Assembly: GCA_004802705.1 (NCBI GenBank)
Contig: SGPL01000058.1
Coordinates: 1,097 to 65,096, forward strand
Direction of reading: 5' to 3'
Length of the DNA stretch: 64,000 nt
Source: Bondarzewia mesenterica
Lineage: Eukaryota > Basidiomycota > Agaricomycetes > Russulales > Bondarzewiaceae
Numbering within the stretch: the stretch's first letter is position 1; every line of letters starts with the position of its first letter. Shown in pieces: positions 1-11,613 of the stretch. Made by a program: the position numbers and the translations under genes. The notes under the pieces were generated by a model. It saw only the letters and a list, made by a program, of their open reading frames with translations. It was not told the origin of the DNA and ran no database searches.

Positions 1-4
1 TNNC

Positions 5-510
5 AGCATACAGGATTAAACTGAATATCTCACTGACTAAAAACTTTAACCATTGAGCATACATTGAATCTCATTGCTAGCCAGGATCTCTCACCATTGA
101 GCACAGAGCTGTCATTTTAGTAATCAAGNATGTTCAGTGTGGAGAGAGAATCAACATTTCGAGAATCTTAGCTGAACTGTTAGAGATGGTCAANAGTGAG
201 TGAGCTCATTCTATTACTTTCTCTGAGAATNTTGACTAAACTGTTAGAGATAGTCAGTGGTGAGCAAGCTCATTCTATTACTTTGCCTAAACATCTTGAC
301 TGAACTGTTAGAGATAGTCAACAGTGAGCAAGCCTAATCTCATCATCTTTTCTGAAATTCTCAGCTGAGCNATTAAAGATAGGCAATAGTGAGGANTGGC
401 CCAACTATTAGAGATAGGCTATATATACATCGGCCAAGCTCAGCTTGACTATTAGCATCAGTCAAANGCACAATCAGCTAAAGCATCATANANAATGTTA
501 GGGCACTAAA
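5..510. repeat. Dispersed repeat, copy 1, with 64-65 bp internal tandem units
   Basis: Positions 5-170 match 11,330-11,500 and positions 175-510 match 13,035-13,310, so this is a second, uninterrupted copy of a dispersed sequence. Inside it, a unit beginning GTTAGAGAT recurs at about 179, 243 and 307, with a decayed fourth near 372 (period 64-65 bp). No coding potential is recognised. The copy here shows the state before the inverted-repeat element at 11,614-13,034 was inserted. Confidence 0.75.
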
Positions 511-539
511 TAGGCTCCATGAGCACCTACAGAATGCTG

Positions 540-1680
540 ACAAGAGGATAATGGTAAGGNGAGAAGGGTTAACAATTACTGTGAAGACAAAGATGGCAAC
601 AGAATAATGANAACAGAATAACAGCTAAGGGATAAAAGTAATAGTAAGGACAGTGCAAATAACAGTGATGACATCAAGATAACAATGGTAGCAAGATGAA
701 AATAGCAGTGAGATTATGAGGTAGATGACTATAGAAAGAGGATGACTAGAATGAGACTAACTAGGATAGTGAAGACAATAGCCACAGGATGACAATGACA
801 TGAGATCAGGGGTAAGAACAGCAATAGGATGAGGATAATAAAGAATNANTAAAATGGTTAACATCACAGTGACCAAATGATAAGAACAAGAACAATAATT
901 ACAAGNACAAGAACAACAATAACAAGGATGNGAACAACAATGGTGAGTANAAGTACAATGAGATGATAATNGTAACAAGGACAATGGCCANATAATAATN
1001 ATGAGAGCACAAAGCTAAAGAATGATAANAATGAGGNAATGATAGTAAGGACAAGCATTATTTACAGAGGGTACTGANATGCATAACTAGATGGTGTAGG
1101 TTATCCTTCACCCCCTTCTGCTCCATAGCTACAACTATAGTTGCTCCCCCCCATNAAAGAATAATAGTGATAGCAGTAATGGAGCTAGGATAGCAGGGGA
1201 CTAGAATGACTAAGACTAGACTGATCAAGATAGTAAGGATAATGAGGGGATGAGGATGACAAGAGTGATAAGAACTGCAGNTNAACAGCAAAGGAATGGT
1301 GAGTACTANAATGGCAAGATAATAACAATAGTGAGGATGATAATAGTGANGATGATAGTNGTGAGAACAATANTGAAACAATAATTATGAGGAGGTAATG
1401 ATAGCAGCATNGAGATAGAGAAGTAATAATCAGGATAATCAGAACTAAGATGATTAGGACCAAGATGATCAGGATGAGAATGGCAATGACAAAGAGGACT
1501 GCAAAAAGATGACAGTNAAGAAGAACAGTGATAGTGAGACAATGATGTTAATAATAATGATAAGACATCAATAANAGTAAGTTGATGATGAACATGCCAA
1601 NAACCTAAAGGAAAGACAAGCNGACAGTCAGTACAGAATGTNAATGANAGCTAGGACAATATTGAAGATCAATCTCTATT
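540..1680. repeat. Purine-rich low-complexity tract
   Basis: More than a kilobase made mostly of GATAAT, GACAAT, AGGATGA and AACAATAG-like words, purine-rich on the plus strand. Short open frames on the minus strand here are Tyr/His/Ser/Leu-rich consequences of composition and are not genes. No clean fixed period can be stated from reading alone. Confidence 0.6.
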
Positions 1681-1889
1681 CTCTATTTTTTTNTTTTTTC
1701 TCCACTTGCTTTTCTTTTTTATATATTTGCATGTCTTGATTTTTGTACTACTTGCTCATTTGTTAATCTATTATGCCAACNCTGTTGCCCCTACCTATTT
1801 ATCTAATGAGCTGAGTAGGCTACTANACTCAAAGATGTTTAGTCAAGCATCAAATTNCTTTATAAAGGACACTTGCCTCAGCATTGCTT

Positions 1890-2130
1890 TTTTTTTTTTT
1901 GATAGATTCACCTTTGTGAGAGGCTTNGCTAAGTGATGGTTCTCATATTTTAGATGGATTTGCTTTTTTAGGAGGCTTACTTAAGTATTGNTTCTCTTCT
2001 TTTTGATAGATTATCTTTGTTGAAAGGCTTATCTAAGTGATAGTTCTATTCTTTTTGATGCTAAGCCAAGCATGGTCCGCTTTTTTAGGATGCTTAGCTA
2101 AGCATTCTTTTTTCTTTTTATGATGCATTT
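1890..2130. repeat. T-rich short direct repeats
   Basis: Four decayed copies of a roughly 60-bp block containing TTTTTGATAGATT, AGGCTT and CTAAGTGATGGTTCT-like words. No gene is seen. Between this and the next array (2,130-2,490) the DNA is AT-rich with TATATA runs and nothing recognisable. Confidence 0.45.
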
Positions 2131-2499
2131 TTAAACCAATATTNTTTCTTTATATATGTATTATAGTATGTATATCTATATATATATGTAGACATCCTTT
2201 CAAATAGTAATTTAGATATTATATAAATATAGATATATAAAGATTCTTTTAATTAATTTTTGAGTAGTNATATNGCTCATATTTTTTTTGATGAGTAGCT
2301 TAGAGACTGCACATATATATATATATAAATACTACATCANAATNAAAACTCAGAGATGAGGCTTAAAAAGAAGNGAAGATGAGTCATGTCTACCTTTGAT
2401 GCTTACATCTCTGGCAGTAGCTGAATATACATCATGTAACTGCATAGNTGTACAACTCAGGGCATGTGGATGATGGGTTTTATCTAAAGTGCCTTAAAA

Positions 2500-2870
2500 T
2501 AAGCAGTGATATCAAAATTCACATTAATTATGACTACTTCATTATTGTGATAATTAGTTCTNATCTTTTGACAGTGTTGATAATTAAACTTGCATTGATT
2601 ATGACCTTTTCACCATTGTGGTGACTGATTTAAACTTTTTAANAGTGTCAATATTTAAATTATTTTAATCATGACTGCTTTACTATTATAGTAACTAGTT
2701 CANATCTTNTATATCAGAATTTGTGCTGATTATGACCTCTTCATCACTATNGTGACTGGTTTANACCTTTCAATAGTATTAATATCTAAATTTATTTTAA
2801 TCATGACTGCTTCATTATTATGGTGATTGGTTCAGATATTTCGACAATATCTGCTAATTTTAGTGNCAAG
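2500..2870. repeat. Tandem array, about 71 bp period
   Basis: The words ATTATGAC / ATCATGAC followed by a TTCA(T/C)(T/C)ATT block recur at about 2,527, 2,598, 2,668, 2,729 and 2,800. Spacings are 71, 70, 61 and 71. Alternate units resemble each other more closely, hinting at a two-unit higher-order repeat. No coding function is inferred. Confidence 0.65.
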
Positions 2871-3174
2871 AGCTTTATGATAAACTGCACCTCTAGATAA
2901 GTATTTAAATAGTCACTTAAGTGATTGGAGTGATGNTGAGCATCCTTAATTATAGGACTCNTAACTTGCTTGCTCAAACTAANTGGTTTGAAATGACTCC
3001 NAACTTGCTGGCCTAAACTAGACAATCACAATTAAAATATAACAAATNGCTCACTTTCTAATGTTAATTCATTCTTGTTATTTTGCTCACAGTCTCATCA
3101 TTAAAGATTAGTNAAGCTCACTCCAATTTANAAATAGACTCTTAAAATATAAAGTTAAAAATTATTGATCAAGG

Positions 3175-3625
3175 AGAAGAGACTAGCACTTTAAGCAAAA
3201 GAAGATGCAATCAGGCCAAATATTAGACAAGATCCTAGAGAAGAGGCTGATGCTTCAAATAAAAGAAGATCCGATAATAGCAGATGCTCGACANAATCAT
3301 AGAGAAGAGGTTAACACTTCAAGCAAAANAAGACACAATCAGGCTAGATGTTGGACAGGATCTTAGAGAAGAGGCTAACACTTCAAGTAGAAGAAGATAT
3401 AATAATAACAGATNTTTAATAAGATCCTAAAGAAGAGGCTGATACTTCAAGCTAAAGAAGGNGTGATAATAACANANAGTCAACCACATCCTAGAAAANA
3501 GATTGGCACTTCAAGCAGAAGAAGACATGATTATGACAGATGCTCGACAATATTTTAAAGAAGAGGCTGGCACTTNAAGCTAAAGAAAAGGCTTCCCAAT
3601 GCATAAANTTAAATGGCTTGAGTTG
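3175..3625. repeat. Seven-unit tandem array with 64-bp period
   Basis: A unit starting GAAGAGGCT..CACTTCAAGC..AGAAGA recurs at 3,175, 3,240, 3,304, 3,368, 3,432, 3,496 and 3,560. That gives spacings of 65, 64, 64, 64, 64 and 64. Units differ by substitutions but almost not at all in length. The period is not a multiple of three, so this is not a coding repeat. Confidence 0.8.
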
Positions 3626-5400
3626 GCCATCATTGAAATCTAGCTTCAGACATCCTATGAAGACATCTCTTATAATTTAAAGGCATTGTCAGCTAGNATA
3701 GAGGAATCTACTAGAGAGTATGAGAATAGGGAGCAAANAATGTTAGTAACATAAGGTTAGGATAGGACTGAGGTTAGGATGGAGGTCTAGGGGCTCTGAG
3801 TTTATCAAGTTGACTTAGGTTGATAGAAATAAAGGACTAAAATAGTTCATGGGGTCAGTTTGAAATAATAGGCTGTAGTTACACTCAATAGAGCATTTTG
3901 ACTGTCTAGTATAGATAGATGCCTCTCATGGTGCTAGTATGCTAGTTTAAACCTTTAACTATGTCTCTCACTTTTTAAATAATCTATTCACTTTTTATGC
4001 CTACTACTTCTTTNTGCTGTCCTCTGTTCATGTTTATTAGCTTATTGACCACACTTGATGCTGTCAAGTTTACTTCTNTATCCCTAGATTTTTCTTTATT
4101 TCTTATTTTGTTTTCACCTTTTACTCATCCTCATCATTTGTTTGATAGTCTCTATACTTGTTATGAGTATAGAATAGATCNAAGAAAGNTCTCTATCAAG
4201 AAGATACCTTCATGCCTCTTGCTCAAAGGTATGAGCCACTGAGGAAGGCTGAGTGGGTCATTTGATAAAGCCAACTGATTTATTTATAGCTGAGTTAAAA
4301 AAAGGNCACCTTGATAGTATGCCTGTGTAGTGGCATTACATTTTAATTTTATGACTCATTGGNGATTCACATAGATTTTTTGCTTNATAAATCAGAGAAC
4401 AAGGCTCATTCGAGGAAGATTTTTATGCTACCCTCTTTTTATTTTGNGATGCTTTTCTTTGGTCTCATGTCACTATTTCTTTTCATGTCATCTTTCATTC
4501 TTATAAGTGNCTTATTATTATAGAGTAAAATAGTCTCAGTTTGNTCTTTTTGCTCATAGTTCTGTGATCTTTGTCTCTTCATATTTCATGCTCTCATCTG
4601 ATNGACCATTTTAAATCATGTTCTCTTGCTCAACTGCCACTAAAACATCTTGACCTAATTTTCCTTTTATGTATCATAATGTTGCTTCTGTTGCTTTGTT
4701 TATCATCTTTCTTTCCTTTCATAGTTCNCATCTTATCATCAGACTACTAGAGGCCCTTTATTTCATTGTCCTAAGTCTTCTCCNTATGNTACAGANATCT
4801 TCTCAAACTTTTGTGCTTTTTCATCATCTGATGCTTCTTTTGATAATCCTTTCTGCTTAAGTGACTANTNTAATAAGCTCTTTCATTAATTATATAACTC
4901 TTGATGCTCTGCACTATTTCTCTTTCCTATCCTTAACTCTTCTCATCCTTCTGATCTTAAATTGCTTCTTTATTATNTCTTTTGACCTTAAAAATGAGTA
5001 TTTTGTCCACTCAAAAGGCAAGCACTTTGTCTCATTTTATCACTTCTTTGACACTAAGTCTCATTTAATTATGTTCTTGATGCCTCTGGNAATCTCATGA
5101 AGACTCTTTTATCATTTGANGTAAATACTCAGTGATTCTTATGCTTTCACCCAGGATGTATAACTGTTTATACCTCAACTCATGCTACTAGGTCCTATAT
5201 AACTATTAAGCATGCCAGTATACCTNTNACAGCTCTCTTATCTNATGGTGGTTTTATCNATTNTTATTTGGAGTTGACATGATATTATAGTTCTTATTAT
5301 GTATCTGGCAGCTGAACTCANAGTCTTATTCTATCTCATTAAACTTCATGTTTTGCATCTCCCACCTTGATTGGTGTTTTTTTCTTTAATATGACCCCTT
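3626..5400. other. AT-rich stretch without a recognisable gene
   Basis: A short coherent plus-strand reading at about 3,605-3,750 is Glu/Leu-rich and could be a coiled-coil fossil. The rest is T-rich with open frames full of Phe, Leu and Ser that look compositional. Scattered undetermined bases break every reading. I assign nothing here. Confidence 0.5.
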
Positions 5401-5869
5401 GAACACATTTTTTTAGCATTTAAGCAGCATCTTCTCANATTCTCTTGCATCCTCTTTCTCATTTCAACAATTCTTCACAACAGCACCCTATCTCCCTCCG
5501 CTCACTAGGCTGCTCCCATTTCCATCTCTCACACTAGATTTGAGTCTCTTCATACAAGGCCANGTTNTCGACCTTAATAATAANGACCCTTCATCTTCTG
5601 CATTTATATCACCATCTATCATCTAATGTCATATTAGACAGCAAGTCTCCTCTACCTCTGCTNTCTCTTCTGTGTTTCTATCTTCTGACCATTCATCAAT
5701 CAATCNAATAATAATCAATGATGATGATGACTTGTACATAATGCCTCCTNTTCAGTTTTTTGCCCTTCAGTCATCTCAGCCTAATATCTCTGATGAACCT
5801 CTTATAGAATAAAATTCTGAGTCTGCTATTGCTAACACAACTACTTTTTAATAGTTATCTGAGTTTAAT

Positions 5870-8560
5870 ATTCTCTCCTTTCTCACCAGTGTCAGCTGCA
5901 TGATTAATTAGGCNCTGAGGGTCATTATTTATAAANGATATAGTATAGCTAAGATGCCAATAGATCTAGCAAATCATTTGAAGAATTCTCATGATGTTCA
6001 AATCCCCTTCTTAAAAGCCAAACAAATAGTNCATGTACTCATNAATGACATGAATACCTTCTCTTTTGCNATCACAGTCCATACACCTCTAAATAGACTA
6101 GCCCCTATTTTATACCTCACTGTTTAGGATGATTATCAGTGTATCANATCTAAGACTTATTTTCATTATTGCAGGACTAAAAACTCTATAAACAAACACT
6201 ATTTAAACAAGCATAATACCCTAAATCTTGCCCCAGAAAATTGATATCATTCATGCAAGGTACAAATAATTTTCTTACTACTGCTAGAGCACCTTTTTTT
6301 TTTTTGTTATCCCTATTATCTCCCAAGTTGATGACTATAATGCCTACACACACTTCTTGCATGATATATGTCTGACATTTGATATTTACCCTCATATCTT
6401 TATGCCTTACAATGACTATGTTATTCCCTCTTCCTTAAACTGACATAATAGCATGAGCACTTGAAGGNCTACCTTGAGGATAAGGATGCTCACCTGAGCA
6501 TCATCAACATAACAGCCCTTCTAGAGACTCACAAGGTGGATGGGGTCACTGGCCTAGAGTTGACCTTGTNACTCCTGATGTTTGCAGTTTTTGCCTATAT
6601 ATCTCAGATTCATACAGATGCAAAGAATACAAATTAGTATGTGCTTTAATCTCTCGAGACATACTCATTGTATGTTCTTCATATTATCTCAATATTATGC
6701 CCTTCATGGAAGTCTTTATAGCTNAAACTCAAGCAANGCATGACATATATATGACAATGATGATATTCTCAAATGAATGAGCAACATTCTAGCATTATTT
6801 CTTTTNATGTGTCTNNGATTTATTGAATATGATGCAAATTTTATGTGAGCACCCACTCTTTATCACCTTCTATTGACACTCACACAGTACAAATATGGGA
6901 GGACCTTATTGATGCCCTCTACACTATGCAGATGGCTATGCNTGCNAATATCCCTAANAATAACATNGAGGCCCATGTTNAAATTCTATTACATCAGTTT
7001 TATTTTGCAGTTCTTAGTAAGCCTTTGTTGGATGTATTCAACTTGCATTGAGATAACNCCTTAGCTTATTAAATGGCAGTTTATTAGATGAAATAAGATG
7101 AGACATTCAAGGATGCTATAGATATGGCATTACTGCTCACTTATGAGACTTATAATCTTAAGGCCATGGTTTTTTAACAGATCACTCTCAAGCTTTCAAA
7201 TTATGAGTCACGAGCACATAGGTACTTTTTCTCTCTCATCTTTTTTATTTTTTCTTATCTCATTCTTTTCTACTAGGGCTTGCAAAAAAACTGCCCTTGC
7301 TTCTTGTCAAAAGAACAGTTTTCTGCATACTACAATGTTAGAGACATGCAGCACTATGTTAGTATAGTAGCACACTCTTAGATTCTTCCTTCAACTATTG
7401 TATAGTCTATGAACATAGATATAGTGTTATATATAGATCAAAGCTTAGACATCTTACAGCTACATATGAGCCTCTAAGCCATGGTGAATGNGATTTGGAN
7501 AAAGATGCTCACACTCTCTGATGGCTTTAAAATACTATACACCATTCTAGCTGATCTACGAGATAATCTATCAAATGATCACTTTAGTTATTCCTTCATT
7601 TATAATGTAAAATTTATAAAGAGGCCACCTCCTCTTAAACCACATGNTTTTTTNNAAAAAAGTAACAAGCTCATGATATCCTCTANAGACTCTGCATTTG
7701 AATGGTATCACCCANGCATTGTCAAGGCCCTCATGGATATTACTAAGGTAAATGAACTGATTACTATCCTATTTCACATAGTTCTCAGCCAGCCATCATN
7801 AGCNACAGAGGAGGAGGACATTTGACTTTATAACACATTGTGNCATTATAATATATTTTAGGCTCATAGTCAGTTATAGTTTATAAACATCATGTAGCAC
7901 AATGCTTTTATTCTCATCCTCATTCCANTGGCATTGGCTTCATTGCTCTAATNCTATCTCTTTGTTGTGCATCCCCTTGAGATTATCTTTNTTAAGATCA
8001 TCTATGGTAAAAATGCCAAGGCAGCCTATCAAGAGTTTTTGTATGTATAAAATNGGCAACATGTANATCTAAAAGCATTTGAATAATTTTTAAAAACTAT
8101 CATGCACACTTANGTCCATGTGCCTCTGTCNATCAGGGCTTANAGGCATATAGTAATTGCTATAAAGTGAGCATTTATTCCATTATCTTATGTTAAACCT
8201 CTTGCTGGCNAAAAAAATAANNTTAGTGACCTATCTTCTAGTNATGGCTCATTACAGGCTTTTTGAATGTATTATAGNAAAGCTAGCACTCTTCTCATAC
8301 TGAGTTTAGAATCAATGTTAGGCTTTGGTGAGTTTNATGAGTACTGGACATTAGTGCTTAAATTTAGCCTTCATTTTATTTTTATCACTTTGTATATTTT
8401 GCAATGAGGTTGCACAGACATCACAATGTTATCTGATCCTCAACTGTCAGCTNGTGATGGTACCACTAGTGAGAACACACTATAGGTGATCACACAGGCC
8501 ATTGAATGTGCTTTTCATTCTGCTCTTAGTTNTATTCTTTAAGGCCTCCTTCTACTCATT
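5870..8560 (+). pseudogene. OrsD-type zinc-finger / helicase N-terminal region, decayed
   Basis: The plus-strand reading at 5,900-6,290 resembles the two zinc-finger-like segments of the fungal OrsD family (PF12013). These are a first half with a conserved HLKNSH pair, then DYQC..FHYCRT..INKHYLNKH and a CKVQIIF ending. One expected Cys pair appears changed to Tyr (IYK.Y). Downstream, 6,530-7,120 and 7,540-8,180 contain blocks I recall from the long N-terminal part of fungal RecQ-like (telomere-linked) helicases. Examples are a DNPLAY/WMAVY-like block, ILFHIVLSQPS (usual form ..QPxRGTE) and RHIVIAIK near 8,140. Many stops and frameshifts separate the blocks, so this is a fossil. A stand-alone OrsD-like gene is possible, but the helicase motifs immediately downstream favour one large gene. 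Confidence 0.55.
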
Positions 8561-8859
8561 CTTCACTAGGTAACAGGGATGTGAAGGCAAAGTTAAAAGA
8601 TGCAATAGTTNNAAGCATTGCTCAGTACCATGTTAAGTATGGTGCCCCTCCTNCAGCCTCTGAACTATCCACAATAACAGTACTGACATAATCTATCTTA
8701 CACAGTGTACATCTTTNATAACTATGGATTAGGTCTCTATTGAGGTTATTGACNCTCTTCTATTTCTTTTTATCCCTTAATCATCTGCATAACTAGTGAG
8801 GCTGACCATAGCCCTCTCACCTATTGTTTCCATCCACTCACTGATGACATCTCAACTTA

Positions 8860-9850
8860 GCANTGCCCTCACTGCCCTCTAAAAGACTTTTAAAAATTNT
8901 GATGTGACTTTNAAATTTACAGAACAGGCTCAGCTAGTTTACTACTTTTTAATGTGGACTACTTCCTCACCATTCTTTTTACTAGTGCANGAAAGAGCNT
9001 ATGTTGGAAGGTCCCAACAGCANTAGAAAAGAATAAAGAGTTGACTCTTGCAATAATCACTTATATNGTGATTATGCATAATACAATGATGTGCATAAAA
9101 CAATTAGAAATCCCTCACATTCACTAGTCTGTAGAATAAGCAAAAATAAAGAGACTCAGAATAGAGGACTGTAGACTCATTTTCTTAAAGATCNAGTCTT
9201 TAGATGCACTCAGCTTTAAGGTATAAATCTGACAAGATATCCAGAATGCTTTAATATTTACACATTCTATTTCTTTTTAGATACATCTATCCTNACCTCA
9301 GCTGCATAAAGTNGTTGATAATAAATAAAANCTATAATATTATCACTGCCATTAGCTAGTATGATAAGTTTATAAAGTTTAAAAAGTGGGCCATCAAACT
9401 CATACTGCACATTATATTGACNAAGACTATGCCTCCCTCTTTAGAAGGAGTATTTATACCATTNGCTGGATTTGTATCTNTACTTGACACAATTTATATA
9501 ATGACACAATGACTAAAACTGCAGTTCTATNTCTAAACTATGCCCAAGGTCAAGTCACTTATAGCCTTCACAAGTAAAATTGTTAAAGAAATCTGAGAGC
9601 AGTTATTTTATAACAACTCATATAACATCATNTTCTNTCAAATAATAGCGAAGTTTGCAATATTTGAAAAAACAAACAGTGATTTTTATTTCCAATATCA
9701 CTTTGAAATGCCATGTGATCTCCAAACTGTGCAGCTCTNCCTTTGAGAACAAGGAGACAAAAAAAATTATCATAGCCACCTCTACCCTACAGGGAGTCTA
9801 TAAGTTGTTACTAACCACTCTAATGTCAACAATTATAACACCTTAAGGAT
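8860..9850 (+). pseudogene. RecQ-like helicase domain, decayed
   Basis: Collinear with the preceding segment. In order: a Q-motif-like KFTEQAQLV near 8,920 followed by a degraded Walker region (LLV.ERAYVG); VPTAVEKNKELTLAIITY near 9,020, matching the segment after motif I where the protein usually reads IPAxxEKxKTTIVVVPY; MCIKQLEIPHIH; then near 9,400 HIILTKTMPPSLEGVFI, the position of motif III (usual TATLPPS); and finally KSLIAFTSKIVKEI. The GKS/T and DExH residues are not readable, so no ATPase activity is expected. In fungi this helicase family is often subtelomeric, but no telomeric repeat array is seen in the window. Confidence 0.55.
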
Positions 9851-10033
9851 GTNAAAATGTAACATATTTTTGAAGTTATGACAATATATCCTTAGACTAA
9901 TAATNGAATGTAAGAGTTTGTACATTAGCTGTTAAGGCTTTAAGTCAAATTAAACTTGCCAAAAAGTAATACAATGTGAATTGCAACTGATTAACTAAAA
10001 GAATGAATAGCCTGAGGAATATGGTATTAGTGG

Positions 10034-11290
10034 TGAATATACAAGTGTGATACCTCACTAGAAAAGTGATTTTATGGAGAATCTATGCNAGCATTTACCA
10101 AATTCTTCTAGTGAAGTCTTTGTCTTCTCTGAAAAAGAATAATGTTTTTGTTGAGGAGCATATGGTGAATGCAGAACAAGTAGTCCTGTAAACTGATATG
10201 CAAGTTTTATATCTGTGCAGAAAGCTATTATTATGTAGAACATAGGCTGATACTCATTGAACTTCTTATGCAAGTCTTAGTCTTTCTTAAGTAACAATAT
10301 TGATATCCTGTTAAAAGCATAGTAGACAATGCATAACAAGGGTTCCTGCAAATGAATATTCAAGTTTTATATATGAAAAGAAGGCTATTGAGATGTAGAA
10401 TGCATGCNTGAGCTTGCTAAACCCCTTTGGTAAAATTCTTTGCTATTCTCANGAAAGAATAGTATTTTTGCTAATAAGTGAGGCTATAGATGCAAAACAA
10501 AAGTAGATATNGATGAATATATAAGTATAATATATGAGCAGAAATGTATTATAATGTANAATCCACATCATATAATGCTGAAGCCATTTGGCAAAGTTCT
10601 ACACCTTCTTGGAGAACAACANTGATCACACTAATGATTATTATTGTAAATCTAATACAAGTGCCAAAGGTGATGAATATACAAGTGTAATATATAGGCA
10701 GAAAGGTATTACAATGTAGAATTTATGCTATTTAAAGCCAATCAAAGCCATTCAACAAAGTCTTACACCTTCTTGAGGAAGAACAGCAATCACACTAATA
10801 AATATCATTGAAAAAACAACACAAGTGCCAATAGAGATAAATATACAAGTGTAATATATTAATTTAAAGCTATTTTAATGCAAAATCTGCACTGGCTAAT
10901 ATTAGAGCCATTTGGAAAAGTCTTACACCTTTTCGGCAAAGGATAGTGATCACACTGGTGAACATTATTGTAAATACAGCACAAGTGCTAGTAGGGATGG
11001 ATATACAAGTGTAATATATGAAGAGAAAGGCATTGTAATGTAGAATCCACCTAGACCAAAGTCAAAGCCATTCAGAGAAGTCTCAGGCATTCACAGGGAA
11101 GAATGGTGATCTTAATGAGGAACATTATTGAGAATACAGAACAAGTATTAATAGGAATGAATATATAAGTGTGATGTATAGATAGAAAGCTATTGTAAGG
11201 TAGAATCTACTATAAATACTTTCAAATCCATTCTACAAAGTCTTCATCCTCTCCAATAAAAAAACACAATCTTGCTATTTTGCATAAAAT
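10034..11290. repeat. Satellite-like array, eight units of 160 bp
   Basis: The word GAATATACAAGTGTAATATA (with variants) begins units at 10,034, 10,195, 10,354, 10,515, 10,675, 10,839, 10,999 and 11,159. Spacings are 161, 159, 161, 160, 164, 160 and 160. Each unit also carries AGAAAG.TATT..AATGTAGAAT, a CCATT..AAAGTCTT block and a GAACAA.A...CACACT block in the same order. Divergence between units is moderate and length is tightly kept. A more decayed unit may lie just left of 10,034. No coding frame persists across units. Confidence 0.85.
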
Positions 11291-11329
11291 TATTATTTGG
11301 CTGACCAAGATGTCTCACCAACACATAAA

Positions 11330-11613
11330 TTTTTTAACATTGAGGTTACACTAAATATCTCACTGGTCAAAAACTTTCACCATTGGGCATACACTAGATC
11401 ATATTGCTGGCCAAAATCTCTCACTGTTGAGCGTAGAGCTGCCATTTCAATGGTTGAGAATGTTCAGTATGGAGAGAGAATCAATATTTTATTAGCTAAG
11501 AATTCTTGCCATTGATGTATTTCTCTTGAACTATTAGCCAAGCTATCAGAGACAAGAAACAATGAGCAGGCAAAATGTGAATTTATTTTATTGCTCAGCT
11601 GAATGATTAGAGC
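11330..11613. repeat. Dispersed repeat copy 2, left part
   Basis: Matches window positions 5-170 and onward into the GAACTRTTAG repeat (for example CTCACTGGTCAAAAACTTT against CTCACTGACTAAAAACTTT). It is interrupted at 11,614 by the inverted-repeat element and resumes at 13,035. Confidence 0.75.

Noticed and set aside
757..1542. Minus-strand frames rich in Cys, His, Tyr and Ser
   Set aside because: They arise from the purine-rich low-complexity tract; no consistent motif spacing.
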